Shown here one piece after another: positions 36,938 through 45,735 of a stretch of DNA of 64,000 bases. The notes under the pieces were generated by a model. It saw nothing but the letters and a program-made list of their open reading frames with translations. It did not search any database and was not told the origin of the DNA. Both the position numbers and the translations under genes were made by a program. Source of the stretch: Methanosaeta sp. PtaB.Bin018 (lineage in GTDB: Archaea > Halobacteriota > Methanosarcinia > Methanotrichales > Methanotrichaceae); the NCBI GenBank assembly GCA_002067755.1, contig MVQH01000088.1:1-64000 (forward strand), written 5' to 3'. Within the stretch, counting starts at the first letter, position 1. Each line of letters begins with the position of its first letter.

Positions 36938-37019
36938 CGCTGACAAAAAGCCATATTGAACCATAAAAGCTTTAGGTTGGAAGATAAGTTTAAGCCACCA
37001 ACTTTCGGAGATCAGGATC

Positions 37020-38114
37020 ATGGCTGCCAAGGAGAAGTATGCTGAACCCACTTACTTGGAATGTGGATTCGGAGAGCTGGAGTACAAGGTTATTGCTCCG
37101 CAGGTATGTTGTCGCTGTGGCACATGTGAGGCCTTCTGCCCCAGAATTGAGCACAAGAATAATAGACCCGCCCTCGTAAATTACGATCCCCTCTGCGGCC
37201 TGTGCTTTGCTTACTGTCCCAGGACCTTCCTGGACATGAGCGAGATGGAGTCCGGGCTCTTTGGACGGACCAGGAACGCAAATGATGAGCCGCTGGGAGT
37301 ATTCCAGAAGGCCGCCTCAGCTCAAGCCAGGGAGCGCCAGGACAAAGCCCAGGATGGTGGCGTTGCCACTGCCCTGCTGGTGCATGCTCTGGAGTCGGGC
37401 GTAATAGACTGCGCAGTGGTCACAGACAGGGATGATGAGTGGAGAACTGTTGCGCGCGTTGCCACAACAGCAGACGAGATCAAGGATGCCGCTGGAACGA
37501 AATACACCATCTCCAACAGCGTATTTGCCATAAAGGATGCCATGGAGAGCGGCTACCAGAAGATAGGCTTCGTCGGCACGCCATGTCAGATCCAGGCACT
37601 GCGCAAAGTGCAGCTCCTAAAAGAGCCTTATGAGTTCGGCCAGAAGAGAATAGCGCTGCTTGTCGGGCTCTTTTGTATGGAGAACTTCGACTACGATGAG
37701 CTCATGGATGGCCTGGTGAAAGGCAGGTTCGCATTGAATCCGAAAGACGTGTCCCGCTTCGAGATCAAGAAGGGCATGTTCCGCGTCATTGATAAGGCCG
37801 GCAAGGCCCACGAGGTAAAGATCGAGGAGACCGATGCTTACACCTTCAAGGGCTGTGGACCATGCTTTGACTTTGCAAGCGAGCTGGCTGACATCTCTGT
37901 GGGCAGCGTGGGCTCATCCGATGGCTGGTCGACAGTTCTCACGCGCACGAACCTGGGCGAGAGGCTCTACGCCTCGGCTCTAGCAGGGGGCGTCGTGCAG
38001 GAGAAGGCAATCTCCGAGAAGGGCCTGGCACTGGCAAAGAGGCTGGCAGGCAACAAGGCTTTGCGCTTTGAGTGCAAATCCCAAGAGATGAATCTCAGCG
38101 GCATTGTTCGTTGA
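37020..38114 (+). CDS. F420-binding iron-sulfur oxidoreductase, FrhB/FpoF/FdhB family
   Basis: The 364-aa protein oxidises or reduces F420 through FAD and Fe-S. It has two 4Fe-4S motifs near residues 31-65 (CCRCGTCEAFCP and CGLCFAYCP). FrhB-family segments follow: DGGVATALLVHALESG, GFVGTPCQIQALRKVQ and FKGCGPCFDFASELADISVG. No hydrogenase, formate dehydrogenase or Fpo subunits are adjacent. FpoF, a ferredoxin-linked enzyme or a stand-alone F420 oxidoreductase are all possible. It is divergent from mfnF with an 82-nt gap. Confidence 0.87.
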   Translation: MAAKEKYAEPTYLECGFGELEYKVIAPQVCCRCGTCEAFCPRIEHKNNRPALVNYDPLCGLCFAYCPRTFLDMSEMESGLFGRTRNANDEPLGVFQKAASAQARERQDKAQDGGVATALLVHALESGVIDCAVVTDRDDEWRTVARVATTADEIKDAAGTKYTISNSVFAIKDAMESGYQKIGFVGTPCQIQALRKVQLLKEPYEFGQKRIALLVGLFCMENFDYDELMDGLVKGRFALNPKDVSRFEIKKGMFRVIDKAGKAHEVKIEETDAYTFKGCGPCFDFASELADISVGSVGSSDGWSTVLTRTNLGERLYASALAGGVVQEKAISEKGLALAKRLAGNKALRFECKSQEMNLSGIVR

Positions 38115-38126
38115 CAGGAAACCCAT

Positions 38127-39302
38127 ATGCTCTCAGTCGGGCTGGCTGGAAAGCCGAACTCTGGCAAATCCACCTTTTTCAAGGCCGCAACCCTGGTAGA
38201 TGTGGACATCGCCAACTATCCCTTTACTACCATAGACGCCAATCACGGGGTCTCTTATGTGCGAGTTGCATGCCCATGCAGGGAACTGGGCATCAAGGAT
38301 GGCTGTGGAAGATGCAAGGATGGCGTGCGCTTCATCCCAATCGAGCTGATCGATGTGGCGGGTTTGGTGCCTGATGCACATCTTGGCAAGGGATTGGGCA
38401 ACGAATTTCTGGATGCTCTGCGCGTGGCTGAGGCCGTCATTCACATCCTGGATGCATCGGGCGGCACAGACGCAGAGGGAAATCCTGTGGGCCTCGGCAA
38501 CCACGATCCCGTATCGGACGTAAAATTTCTGGAGTACGAGATCAGCATGTGGTTGCTTGGCATCCTCGATCGCAACTGGGAGAAGCTGATGAGGAACTAC
38601 AAGGCTCTGGGAGGCAAGCCTGATCAGGTACTGATAGAGCAGATGGCGGGAGCTGGTGTCTCGGACAGCCACATCAGGCGCGCCCTGGGAGAGATGAAAA
38701 AGGACCCTGGTAGCTGGGACAAGGAAGATCTGAAGAGGTTTGCAGGGCTCCTGCGCGCCTACAGCAAGCCCATGATATTAGCTGCCAATAAGATGGACAT
38801 CGCTCCGCCGGAAAATGTGAAGCGGCTTTTGGTCCTAAAAGAGGAGATGGTGATACCAGTGAGCGGTGCTGCTGAGATTGCGCTGCGCATGGCCGAGAAG
38901 GCGGGCCTGATAAGATACAAACCAGGAGACCAGGACTTTGAGATCACAGGACAACTCACAAAGGCGCAGTCTGCGGGCCTGGAAAAGATCCGTGCGCTGA
39001 TGAAGCAGTTTGGTGGAACAGGCGTGCAGCAGTGCATCAACCGTGCAGTGTTCGAGCTGTTGGATTACATAGTGCTCTATCCGGTAGAGGATGAGAACAA
39101 GTACACCGACAGAAAAGGTGTGGTGCTGCCAGATGCCTTTCTCATGAAACGGGGAAGCACAGCCCGTGATCTGGCATTCAGGGTACACTCCGATATCGGG
39201 GAGAGCTTCCTGTTTGCCATCGATGCCAAGAGCAAGATGCGCCTTGGCGAGAAGTACGAGCTGAAGGATGGCGACGTGATCAAGATAGTCTCGACGAAAT
39301 AA
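38127..39302 (+). CDS. YchF/Obg-related GTP-binding protein with TGS domain
   Basis: This translation-associated GTPase/ATPase has the G1 loop GLAGKPNSGKSTFFKAAT, switch NYPFTTIDANHGVSY, G3 LIDVAGLVPDAHLGKGLGNE and G4-like ANKMDIAP. A C-terminal TGS domain ends DGDVIKIVST. The CPCRELGIKDGCGRC insert has four cysteines, as in archaeal members. At 391 aa it is normal. The gap to the FrhB gene is only 12 nt, so they may be co-transcribed. Confidence 0.92.
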   Translation: MLSVGLAGKPNSGKSTFFKAATLVDVDIANYPFTTIDANHGVSYVRVACPCRELGIKDGCGRCKDGVRFIPIELIDVAGLVPDAHLGKGLGNEFLDALRVAEAVIHILDASGGTDAEGNPVGLGNHDPVSDVKFLEYEISMWLLGILDRNWEKLMRNYKALGGKPDQVLIEQMAGAGVSDSHIRRALGEMKKDPGSWDKEDLKRFAGLLRAYSKPMILAANKMDIAPPENVKRLLVLKEEMVIPVSGAAEIALRMAEKAGLIRYKPGDQDFEITGQLTKAQSAGLEKIRALMKQFGGTGVQQCINRAVFELLDYIVLYPVEDENKYTDRKGVVLPDAFLMKRGSTARDLAFRVHSDIGESFLFAIDAKSKMRLGEKYELKDGDVIKIVSTK

Positions 39303-39342
39303 TCTCGCCAAACACATTAAATAGAAGAGCAGCTATTTTTGG

Positions 39343-39819
39343 GTGTGGACTGTGAGGAGCATTTTGATCGTGCCGACCACTATTTTCATCCTGATCAGCC
39401 TTGCAGCCGCGAATATGCCGGCCTCATTTTACCAGGCCATGAGCAGCATGACGAGTGAGGATACACTCTGCGTCAAGAACTACGATGCTGGAGCCAGCGT
39501 CACAGAGTCGTACAAGAACTTCGAGCACCTGCAGAAGGATACGCAGGTTGTGAGCAGATCTTACAATGCCTCGAACAACGAAAAGGATCGCACCAGAGGA
39601 AATGCATCACTTGAGGTCCACATAGATTCTAGCGTCATCGGCGAGGCTCACATCGCCTGGCAGTCCAGGGAACTGGAGACTGACCTCTTGGGCCGCCATG
39701 CCACATACAGCCGCACCATCGATGACATGACTGGCGTATTCAACCTCGTGAAGTTCATCCAGCTCTGGTCCAACAGCACACTGGGCTCGACCAGATTGGA
39801 TTGGCTGCCCTGCAGCTAG
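39343..39819 (+). CDS. secreted protein of unknown function
   Basis: The 158-aa product has a signal peptide (RSILIVPTTIFILISLAAA, cleavage near NMP). The mature domain is rich in Ser/Thr and has several Asn glycosylation sequons. Text such as CVKNYDAGASVTESYKNFEH resembles exported proteins I associate with Methanothrix, though I cannot name a family. Start GTG 39343 or GTG 39352. An AT-rich ATTAAATAG element precedes it. Confidence 0.6.
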   Translation: MWTVRSILIVPTTIFILISLAAANMPASFYQAMSSMTSEDTLCVKNYDAGASVTESYKNFEHLQKDTQVVSRSYNASNNEKDRTRGNASLEVHIDSSVIGEAHIAWQSRELETDLLGRHATYSRTIDDMTGVFNLVKFIQLWSNSTLGSTRLDWLPCS

Positions 39820-39899
39820 TGTCATGGGTCCCTCTTCAAAGCAGCTTTACGAAAGGATAAAATCCTTGCACATCTTTGACGGTAATAGAAGGAGATCTC

Positions 39900-41477
39900 A
39901 TGAAGGTTCTAGTCAGTGATTCTTTAGCAGAAGAAGGAGTCAAAAGGCTGAAATCGGGGGCTGACGTCGATGTCATAACTAACCTCACTCCCGAGGATCT
40001 GGTCAAGAAGATCAAGGATTACGATGCCCTTGTCATCCGCAGCGGGACAAAGGTAACTGCAGAGATCATCGATGCCGCTGATAGGCTCAAAGTCATCGGA
40101 CGGGCGGGCGTGGGCATTGACAATGTGGATGTGGAGGCTGCCACCAAGAAGGGCATCATCGTGCTGAATACCCCGGGCGGCAACACAATATCTGCAGCCG
40201 AGCACACAATCGCCATGATGCTGGCTTTAGCCCGGAACATTCCCCAGGCAAATGCTGCGCTGCACAAGGGAGAGTGGAACCGCAAGAAGTATACCGGCGT
40301 TGAGTTATTCAATAAAACCCTGGGCATCGTCGGCCTTGGTCGCGTTGGAGCCGAGGTGGCCGCACGCATGAAATCCTTCGGCATGCAGATTGTCGCTTAC
40401 GACCCATTCGTCTCGGAGGAGAAGGCCACGCAGATGGGCCTTACCCTAGCCTCCCTGGAGACTGTATTGAAACAGAGCGACTTCATCACAGTGCACACAC
40501 CCCTGACGAATGAGACCCGCAATCTGATCGATGAGGATGAGTTCAAGATCATGAAGCCTGGCGTGCGAATTGTCAACTGCGCGCGCGGTGGAATCATCAA
40601 CGAGGCAGCTCTCTCAAAGGCCGTGGCCCAGGGCATTGTAGCTGGAGCTGCAGTGGACGTCTTTACAAAAGAGCCGCCCACTGGAAACCCGCTGCTGGAG
40701 CAGGATAGGATAATCACCACACCCCACCTGGGTGCATCCACAGCCGAAGCCCAGGTCAACGTGGCATTGGCAGTGGCCGACCAGATCCTCACCATCGCCA
40801 GGGGCGGGCTTCCCACGAACGCCATCAACATGCCTGCTATCTCACCTGAGACTCTGGCAGTCATGGAACCATACATGAGCCTGGCCGAGAATATGGGAGC
40901 TTTGGCAGGGCAGGTCGCAGGCAGCGGATTTGATAGCCTGGAGTTGATTTACGGAGGGACTGTTGCTGAGAAGGATATCCGGCCCGTGACCATTTCTGCC
41001 ATCAAGGGGCTGTTGGGATGCTTGATGGGAGAAGGTTCTGTAAATTTTGTCAATGCTCAGAGGACACTGAAGGAGCTGGGAGTCAAGCTGCTGGAGAGCA
41101 AGACGGAATCTGCCAACGGATATAGCAATTCCATCACCCTCAAGCTGACCAAGAATGGAAATGTAACTACTGTCCAGGGAACAGTCTCAGCGAACAAAGA
41201 GAAGCGCATTGTTCAGCTCAACGAATACCACACATACATCCCAACCTCTGGAGATATGGTCATTGCCGTCATAGAGGACAAGCCCAACATCATTGGACCG
41301 TGCTGCGTAGTCTTGGGCGAGGGAAAGATCAATATCGGCGGGATGCACGTAGGCCGCGTCGCTGAAGGCAAGCCACAGCTCATGGTTCTGAGCGTAGATC
41401 AAATGGCTTCTGATGACATCATGAAAAAGCTTAGGGAAGTGCCGGGAGTGATAAGCGCCAAGATGGTGGAGCTGTGA
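39900..41477 (+). CDS. serA: D-3-phosphoglycerate dehydrogenase
   Basis: This is the first step of serine synthesis. The NAD fold has GLGRVGAEVAARMKSFGM. Catalytic segments are CARGGIINEAAL (Arg) and PHLGASTAEAQVN (His). An intervening domain and a C-terminal ACT domain (VIAVIEDKPNIIGPCCVVLG, about 455-525) complete the long form (525 aa), which is often serine-sensitive. The start ATG 39900 has AAGGAGA 4 nt upstream and excludes the eight extra residues from 39876. Confidence 0.95.
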   Translation: MKVLVSDSLAEEGVKRLKSGADVDVITNLTPEDLVKKIKDYDALVIRSGTKVTAEIIDAADRLKVIGRAGVGIDNVDVEAATKKGIIVLNTPGGNTISAAEHTIAMMLALARNIPQANAALHKGEWNRKKYTGVELFNKTLGIVGLGRVGAEVAARMKSFGMQIVAYDPFVSEEKATQMGLTLASLETVLKQSDFITVHTPLTNETRNLIDEDEFKIMKPGVRIVNCARGGIINEAALSKAVAQGIVAGAAVDVFTKEPPTGNPLLEQDRIITTPHLGASTAEAQVNVALAVADQILTIARGGLPTNAINMPAISPETLAVMEPYMSLAENMGALAGQVAGSGFDSLELIYGGTVAEKDIRPVTISAIKGLLGCLMGEGSVNFVNAQRTLKELGVKLLESKTESANGYSNSITLKLTKNGNVTTVQGTVSANKEKRIVQLNEYHTYIPTSGDMVIAVIEDKPNIIGPCCVVLGEGKINIGGMHVGRVAEGKPQLMVLSVDQMASDDIMKKLREVPGVISAKMVEL

Positions 41478-41484
41478 AAGAGGC

Positions 41485-42186
41485 TCATCCTAATTCACGC
41501 TTCACCTTTTCTACTAGCTCTTTTTGGACCGCAGCATTGCGGTCCCCGCCGCAGACGATGCCCCGCACCCCGATGATATCTGGATCCAGGCGCCTGAGAA
41601 GCTCCAAATGCGCAAATCCGATGCTGCCAGCCAGGGCTACCTGCAGCCCGTTGGCGTGGCCGAGGGCGACGAAGCTGGCAAGGTCCTGCTCGCCCATGAA
41701 ATCGAATGTCGGCCGTCCATCCTTTATGGCCGTGTCGACCATGACAACATCCGCACCTGCCTTGGCAGCGGCCTCGGGCAAGAGAATAGGAGAGATAGAG
41801 CCGGCTCGGAGATAGTCGGAGTAGCCAGATGCAACAACCCTCTTTGCTGGATCATAGTCCTTGACAGATCGCACAATTCCCTGCAGCATCTCCTCAGCCT
41901 GCTCAGGGGTCTTGACGCCCAGAAGCCCGGCCTTGATGTAATCTGCTCCGGCCACAGCAGCTCCAAGAGCCGCAAGGCTCGCCGTTCCGGGCTTGAAGTC
42001 GAGGTCTCCAATTGTGGCGCTCACAGGGACACGCCCATCTGCCAGGTCGACCACTGCCCGAATGGCCCATGGAAAATTCGCACCCAATGATCCCTCTTTG
42101 GGGTTCTTCACATCCAAGATATCCGCGCCGCCCAGCAGTGCCGAGCGTGCCTCAGTTACATTCATAGGGCTAACCAACAATCTCAT
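41485..42186 (-). CDS. mfnB: (5-formylfuran-3-yl)methyl phosphate synthase
   Basis: MfnB builds the furan ring of methanofuran from two glyceraldehyde-3-phosphates. The 233-aa TIM-barrel protein has RLLVSPMNVTEARSALLGGA, ILDVKNPKEGSLGANFPW with likely Schiff-base lysines, and ADYIKAGLLGVKTPEQ and DVVMVDTAIKDGRP. I chose ATG 42186; the ATG at 42348 would add 54 residues lying inside the divergent gene. It is head-to-head with the COG1411 gene. Confidence 0.92.
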   Translation of the reverse strand: MRLLVSPMNVTEARSALLGGADILDVKNPKEGSLGANFPWAIRAVVDLADGRVPVSATIGDLDFKPGTASLAALGAAVAGADYIKAGLLGVKTPEQAEEMLQGIVRSVKDYDPAKRVVASGYSDYLRAGSISPILLPEAAAKAGADVVMVDTAIKDGRPTFDFMGEQDLASFVALGHANGLQVALAGSIGFAHLELLRRLDPDIIGVRGIVCGGDRNAAVQKELVEKVKRELG

Positions 42187-42213
42187 ATTCAACCAATCCC
42201 GAAAGGAGCAGTC

Positions 42214-42900
42214 GTGCGATGCATCTTTGTCCTCGATATACTTAACGGTGTGGCTGTCCACGCAGTTCGAGGCGAGAGAAGTATCTACGAGCCCGTAGAG
42301 AGGTTCAGCAGGATCGTCTGCACCTCTGAGCCGCTGGAGATCCTGCAAAAGTTGAAGCCCGAGGAGGTCTACGTGGCTGACCTGAACCTTCTGATGAGCT
42401 CAGGCGATAACTTGGCAGTCATAAGAGAGATAGCAACCCTGGCCAGGACTATGGCAGATATTGGCATATCCAAAGCAGATGATCTGGATCTCCTTCCAGG
42501 GAACGTCAAGCCGATCTTGGGCACCGAGACCTCCTCGCTCAAACTGATAGAAGAGGCATCGTTGCGGCGCAAGATTGTGGTCAGCGTTGATATGAAAAAT
42601 AGAGATGTCCTCAGTCGCGATCCATTGCTGGCAGCGCGAGCGCCTCTGGAGATCCTGAATTTGTTGAATCGTCTGGAGCTGGATGCGATAATTTTGCTGG
42701 AGCTGGACCGCGTGGGCACTTCCTCGGGGCTTGACAGAGATTTCCTGGAGAAGGCCGTTGCAGTCAGCGAGCATCCACTCATTTTAGGCGGAGGGGTGAG
42801 GGGTGAGGACGACCTGCGCACGCTGGAAAGCTTGGGCTTTTCGGGCGCTTTGGTGGCCACTGCAGTGCACAACGGGACGATCCCGGCAGGCTGGCTGTGA
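42214..42900 (+). CDS. HisA/HisF-like TIM-barrel protein (COG1411)
   Basis: The 228-aa protein resembles HisA (FVLDILNGVAVHAVRGERSI; PLILGGGVRGEDDLRTLESL) but is a separate archaeal family often linked with methanofuran or one-carbon genes. Start GTG 42214 has AAGGAG 6-7 nt upstream. Only 27 nt separate the start codons of this gene and mfnB, so their promoters must overlap the opposite coding start. The exact reaction is unknown to me. Confidence 0.83.
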   Translation: MRCIFVLDILNGVAVHAVRGERSIYEPVERFSRIVCTSEPLEILQKLKPEEVYVADLNLLMSSGDNLAVIREIATLARTMADIGISKADDLDLLPGNVKPILGTETSSLKLIEEASLRRKIVVSVDMKNRDVLSRDPLLAARAPLEILNLLNRLELDAIILLELDRVGTSSGLDRDFLEKAVAVSEHPLILGGGVRGEDDLRTLESLGFSGALVATAVHNGTIPAGWL

Positions 42901-42932
42901 GATGAAGTTGAGCCGCCGAGTGGATCTGGCCA

Positions 42933-43811
42933 TTAACTCCCGCTGATCATAGTTCCCACGCCCTCTGTCGTGAGAAGCTCCAACAGAACTGCGTGATGCT
43001 TCCGGCCATCGATGATGTGCGCCCTGTCCACACCACCTTGCACCACGCGCACGCAGGCCTCGACCTTGGGAATCATTCCTCCTTTGATTACGCCCTCCTG
43101 CACCATCCGGTTGAAGTCGGATGCTAAAAACTCGGAGATTACGCTCGTCGGGTCGTCGGGGTTCATGCGCACCCCTTCCACGTCGGTTATGGAGAAGAAC
43201 TTCTTGGCGCGCATGGCTATGGCTACGGCTCCGGCTGCAGTGTCTGCATTCACATTCAGGTTGTTTCCCTCGTCATCCACAGCAATTGGAGATATCACTG
43301 GGATGTAGCCCTTCCCAGCCATGATCATGAGTATCTCCGGATCAACCTTCTCCACCTCGCCCACGAAGCCCAGATCTACGGGCTCTTTGCCCTGTACCTT
43401 CACTGGAGACTTCTTTCTGGCCTTGAGGAACATGCCGTCCTGGCCGGAGAGCCCAATGCCTTTGCCTCCGTGCTTGCCGATGAGGTTGACAAGCTCTGCG
43501 TTGATGTTTCCCAGCAGGACCATGCGGGCAATGCCCAAGGTCTCCCTGTCAGTTACGCGCAGTCCTCCCACGAACTCGGCCTTCTTGCCAAATTTCTCCA
43601 TGGCCTGCGAGATCTCCGGTCCGCCTCCGTGCACAATGATGGGGTGAATGCCGATGTAGCGCAAGAGCACCACATCCTGTATGAAGTCCTCCAGTACGGT
43701 TCTATCGGACATTATCGAGCCGCCGATCTTAAAGACCATGATGGAATCGTAGAACTCGCGAATGTAGGGCAGAGCCTCTATGAGCACCTGTTCTCTCTTG
43801 ACTGTCACCAT
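42933..43811 (-). CDS. argB: acetylglutamate kinase
   Basis: This is the second step of arginine synthesis. The amino-acid kinase fold shows VFKIGGSIMSDRTV, then IIVHGGGPEISQAMEKFG, GLRVTDRETLGIARMVL, and INADTAAGAVAIAMRAKKFF-like text (NVNADTAAGAVA). At 292 aa it is normal. It is convergent with the COG1411 gene. No other arginine genes are adjacent. Confidence 0.93.
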   Translation of the reverse strand: MVTVKREQVLIEALPYIREFYDSIMVFKIGGSIMSDRTVLEDFIQDVVLLRYIGIHPIIVHGGGPEISQAMEKFGKKAEFVGGLRVTDRETLGIARMVLLGNINAELVNLIGKHGGKGIGLSGQDGMFLKARKKSPVKVQGKEPVDLGFVGEVEKVDPEILMIMAGKGYIPVISPIAVDDEGNNLNVNADTAAGAVAIAMRAKKFFSITDVEGVRMNPDDPTSVISEFLASDFNRMVQEGVIKGGMIPKVEACVRVVQGGVDRAHIIDGRKHHAVLLELLTTEGVGTMISGS

Positions 43812-43880
43812 TTATTCCTCTTCGAGAGAGGATCATGCTCATCCTGGTTTTTATCTGTTTTTCTCGAGACCAGTTCTTCC

Positions 43881-44261
43881 TCACAACTCCCCTTCAAGTC
43901 CGCAAAGCTGGCAGCGGTGATGCCATTTGGGCTCAGCCACAACACGAACAGGGCTCTCACTGCGATAGCGTCCAGAATTCATCTCTTGAATGAAACTCGG
44001 CAGCTCTGCTGCCAGCATGCTCGCAGGCTTGATCCTGCCAACCTCGCGGCCATGGACGCCAAAGCGCCCTTCAGTCCTATCGATGGTCACAACAGCATAT
44101 TCCGGCGAATCCTCGCTATCGCCATCGCTCAAGTACAATAGCTTCTTGTGATAAAAGCTGTAGCAAAGAGGCCATTTGTGGTTGAACATGGCCTCGACAA
44201 GTTCGTCTTCGCTTCTGATCTCCCTGAAAGAGAAGGCACGTTCAGGATGATTCATAAACAT
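43881..44261 (-). CDS. conserved-looking protein of unknown function with terminal CxxC
   Basis: The 126-aa (or 124-aa from ATG 44255) cytoplasmic-looking protein has FREIRSEDELVEAMFNHKWP and GRFGVHGREVGRIKPASM. It ends HHRCQLCGLEGEL with a single CxxC that could bind metal in a dimer. No family is recognised. A 316-nt AT-rich gap lies upstream, holding the repeats listed below. Confidence 0.55.
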   Translation of the reverse strand: MFMNHPERAFSFREIRSEDELVEAMFNHKWPLCYSFYHKKLLYLSDGDSEDSPEYAVVTIDRTEGRFGVHGREVGRIKPASMLAAELPSFIQEMNSGRYRSESPVRVVAEPKWHHRCQLCGLEGEL

Positions 44262-44398
44262 TCACCACTCCTCGTTCTCGTCTCAGCCACCAGATCCCGT
44301 ACTGCGTAAAGCCCACATTAGATCTCCAGCAGACTGAGATCTTCGACAGACCTGGTCTGGACATAATCACCTTTCTTACTAATTTATTAAATGAGTTT

Positions 44399-44431
44399 AT
44401 AATTTATGAATCTTTCGATATAATTTATGAA
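44399..44431. repeat. tandem operator-like direct repeat (2 x 12 bp, 21-nt period)
   Basis: ATAATTTATGAA occurs at 44399-44410 and exactly again at 44420-44431, two helical turns apart. It lies in the divergent gap between the 43881 and 44579 genes. A preceding TTTATTAAATGAG is a weaker relative. The arrangement fits cooperative binding of a regulator. Confidence 0.5.
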
Positions 44432-44489
44432 CAAAATCGAAGCTCCCCCCTTCAATGTCCCCGTTCATTACTTTCGCTCCATGCCATAC

Positions 44490-44511
44490 TTAGATATAGT
44501 ATACAATCTAA
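44490..44511 (+). promoter_or_regulatory. inverted repeat overlapping a TATA-like element
   Basis: TTAGAT (44490-44495) and ATCTAA (44506-44511) form a perfect 6-bp inverted repeat enclosing ATAGTATACA, a TATA-like core. It sits about 68 nt upstream of the DOMON-DUF2202 start. It looks like a promoter with a built-in operator. Confidence 0.45.
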
Positions 44512-44578
44512 AACCCTAATGATTTTTGCACCGGGAAAGGGGCAGTAAAAGATCAAAATAACTCGCAGGTGATCTCAT

Positions 44579-45724
44579 TTGAAGTCGGCTCTCGTCGCAT
44601 TATTGATTGGCATTCTTTTAGCATCTTCTGGCTGCATTCAGCCAAAAGAAGCTCCTGTTGTCTTGGAGAAGGCCGCATCTGAAGAATGGAAGCCAGACGG
44701 AGTGGTTGGTGAGGACGAATACGCCCGTAGCATGGTCCTACAGTGCCAGGCCAGACAGGGTTACACAGGTGGAAGGATGGAGATATCCTGGAAGAACGAC
44801 CAGGAATTCCTCTACATGGCCCTGAATGGCAGCACAAGTGGATGGCTGGCGGTTGGCTTTGAACCTACTGAATGGATGAAGGATGCTGACATAATACTTG
44901 GCTATGTTGAAGGAGAGAAAGCGACTGTCCTGGACGAGTATTCTACCGGCAACTACGGTCCGCATATCGAGGATACAATGCTAGGTGGCACAAACGACAT
45001 ACTTCAGAATGGCGGAAGAAGAGATGGCGCGAATACCGTCATTGAGTTCAAGAGAAAACTGGACACAGGAGACAGGTTTGATAGGTCAATGCACTCTGGC
45101 GAGACAGTATCATTGATCTGGGCCATGGCCGATAGCAGCGACCAGGGTGTAAAGCACAACATCGCCTATGGTGAAGGCATCATCCCCCTAATTCAGGAGA
45201 ATGCTACGACAGTCTCAGCAGCAGTTCCAAGCCCGCGCGAGGTCCAAGGAATTCTTTTCATATGGCAGGAGGAGAAAGCAGCTCGCGACCTGTACATATC
45301 CCTGTATGAAGAGACAAACCTCAGCATCTTCATGGATCTGGTCAGATCAGAGCAAAACCACATGGACCAGGCCAAATCGATGATCGATAAGTTCGGTCTT
45401 CAAACGCCTGTATCAGATGTGCCAGGAGAGCTCGAGAACCAGACCTTGAGAGAGATTTATAACAGACTGCTGGCCCAGGGGAGACTCTCACATCATGAGG
45501 CCCTTAAGTCTGCTGCAACATTTGAGGAGATAAGCATCATGGATCTTGAAAAAGAGATCGCTGCAACGAATATGGAGGAGATCAGGGTCGTCTATCAGGG
45601 GCTGCTGGCCGGCTCCAGAAAACACCTGCGCTCATACGTCATGGATCTTCAAGAGCTAGGGATCCAATATAGCCCACATTACATCAGTTCCAGCGAGTTC
45701 GAAGAGATCATGAGAAGATCATAG
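44579..45724 (+). CDS. lipoprotein with DOMON and DUF2202 domains
   Basis: The 381-aa exported protein has a lipobox (LLASSGC, Cys19). A DOMON-type domain follows (about 40-190: ISWKNDQEFLYMALNGSTSG, VGFEPTEWMKDADIILGY), often heme- or sugar-binding. The C-terminal half is a DUF2202 helical bundle (IWQEEKAARDLYISLYEETN; LVRSEQNHMDQAKSMIDKFG; HLRSYVMDLQELGIQYSPHY) with ferritin-like Glu/His spacing. Start TTG 44579 has AGGTGA upstream. The two domains in one lipoprotein suggest extracytoplasmic metal or redox chemistry, an inference. Confidence 0.82.
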   Translation: MKSALVALLIGILLASSGCIQPKEAPVVLEKAASEEWKPDGVVGEDEYARSMVLQCQARQGYTGGRMEISWKNDQEFLYMALNGSTSGWLAVGFEPTEWMKDADIILGYVEGEKATVLDEYSTGNYGPHIEDTMLGGTNDILQNGGRRDGANTVIEFKRKLDTGDRFDRSMHSGETVSLIWAMADSSDQGVKHNIAYGEGIIPLIQENATTVSAAVPSPREVQGILFIWQEEKAARDLYISLYEETNLSIFMDLVRSEQNHMDQAKSMIDKFGLQTPVSDVPGELENQTLREIYNRLLAQGRLSHHEALKSAATFEEISIMDLEKEIAATNMEEIRVVYQGLLAGSRKHLRSYVMDLQELGIQYSPHYISSSEFEEIMRRS

Positions 45725-45735
45725 AGCCTTTTGGC

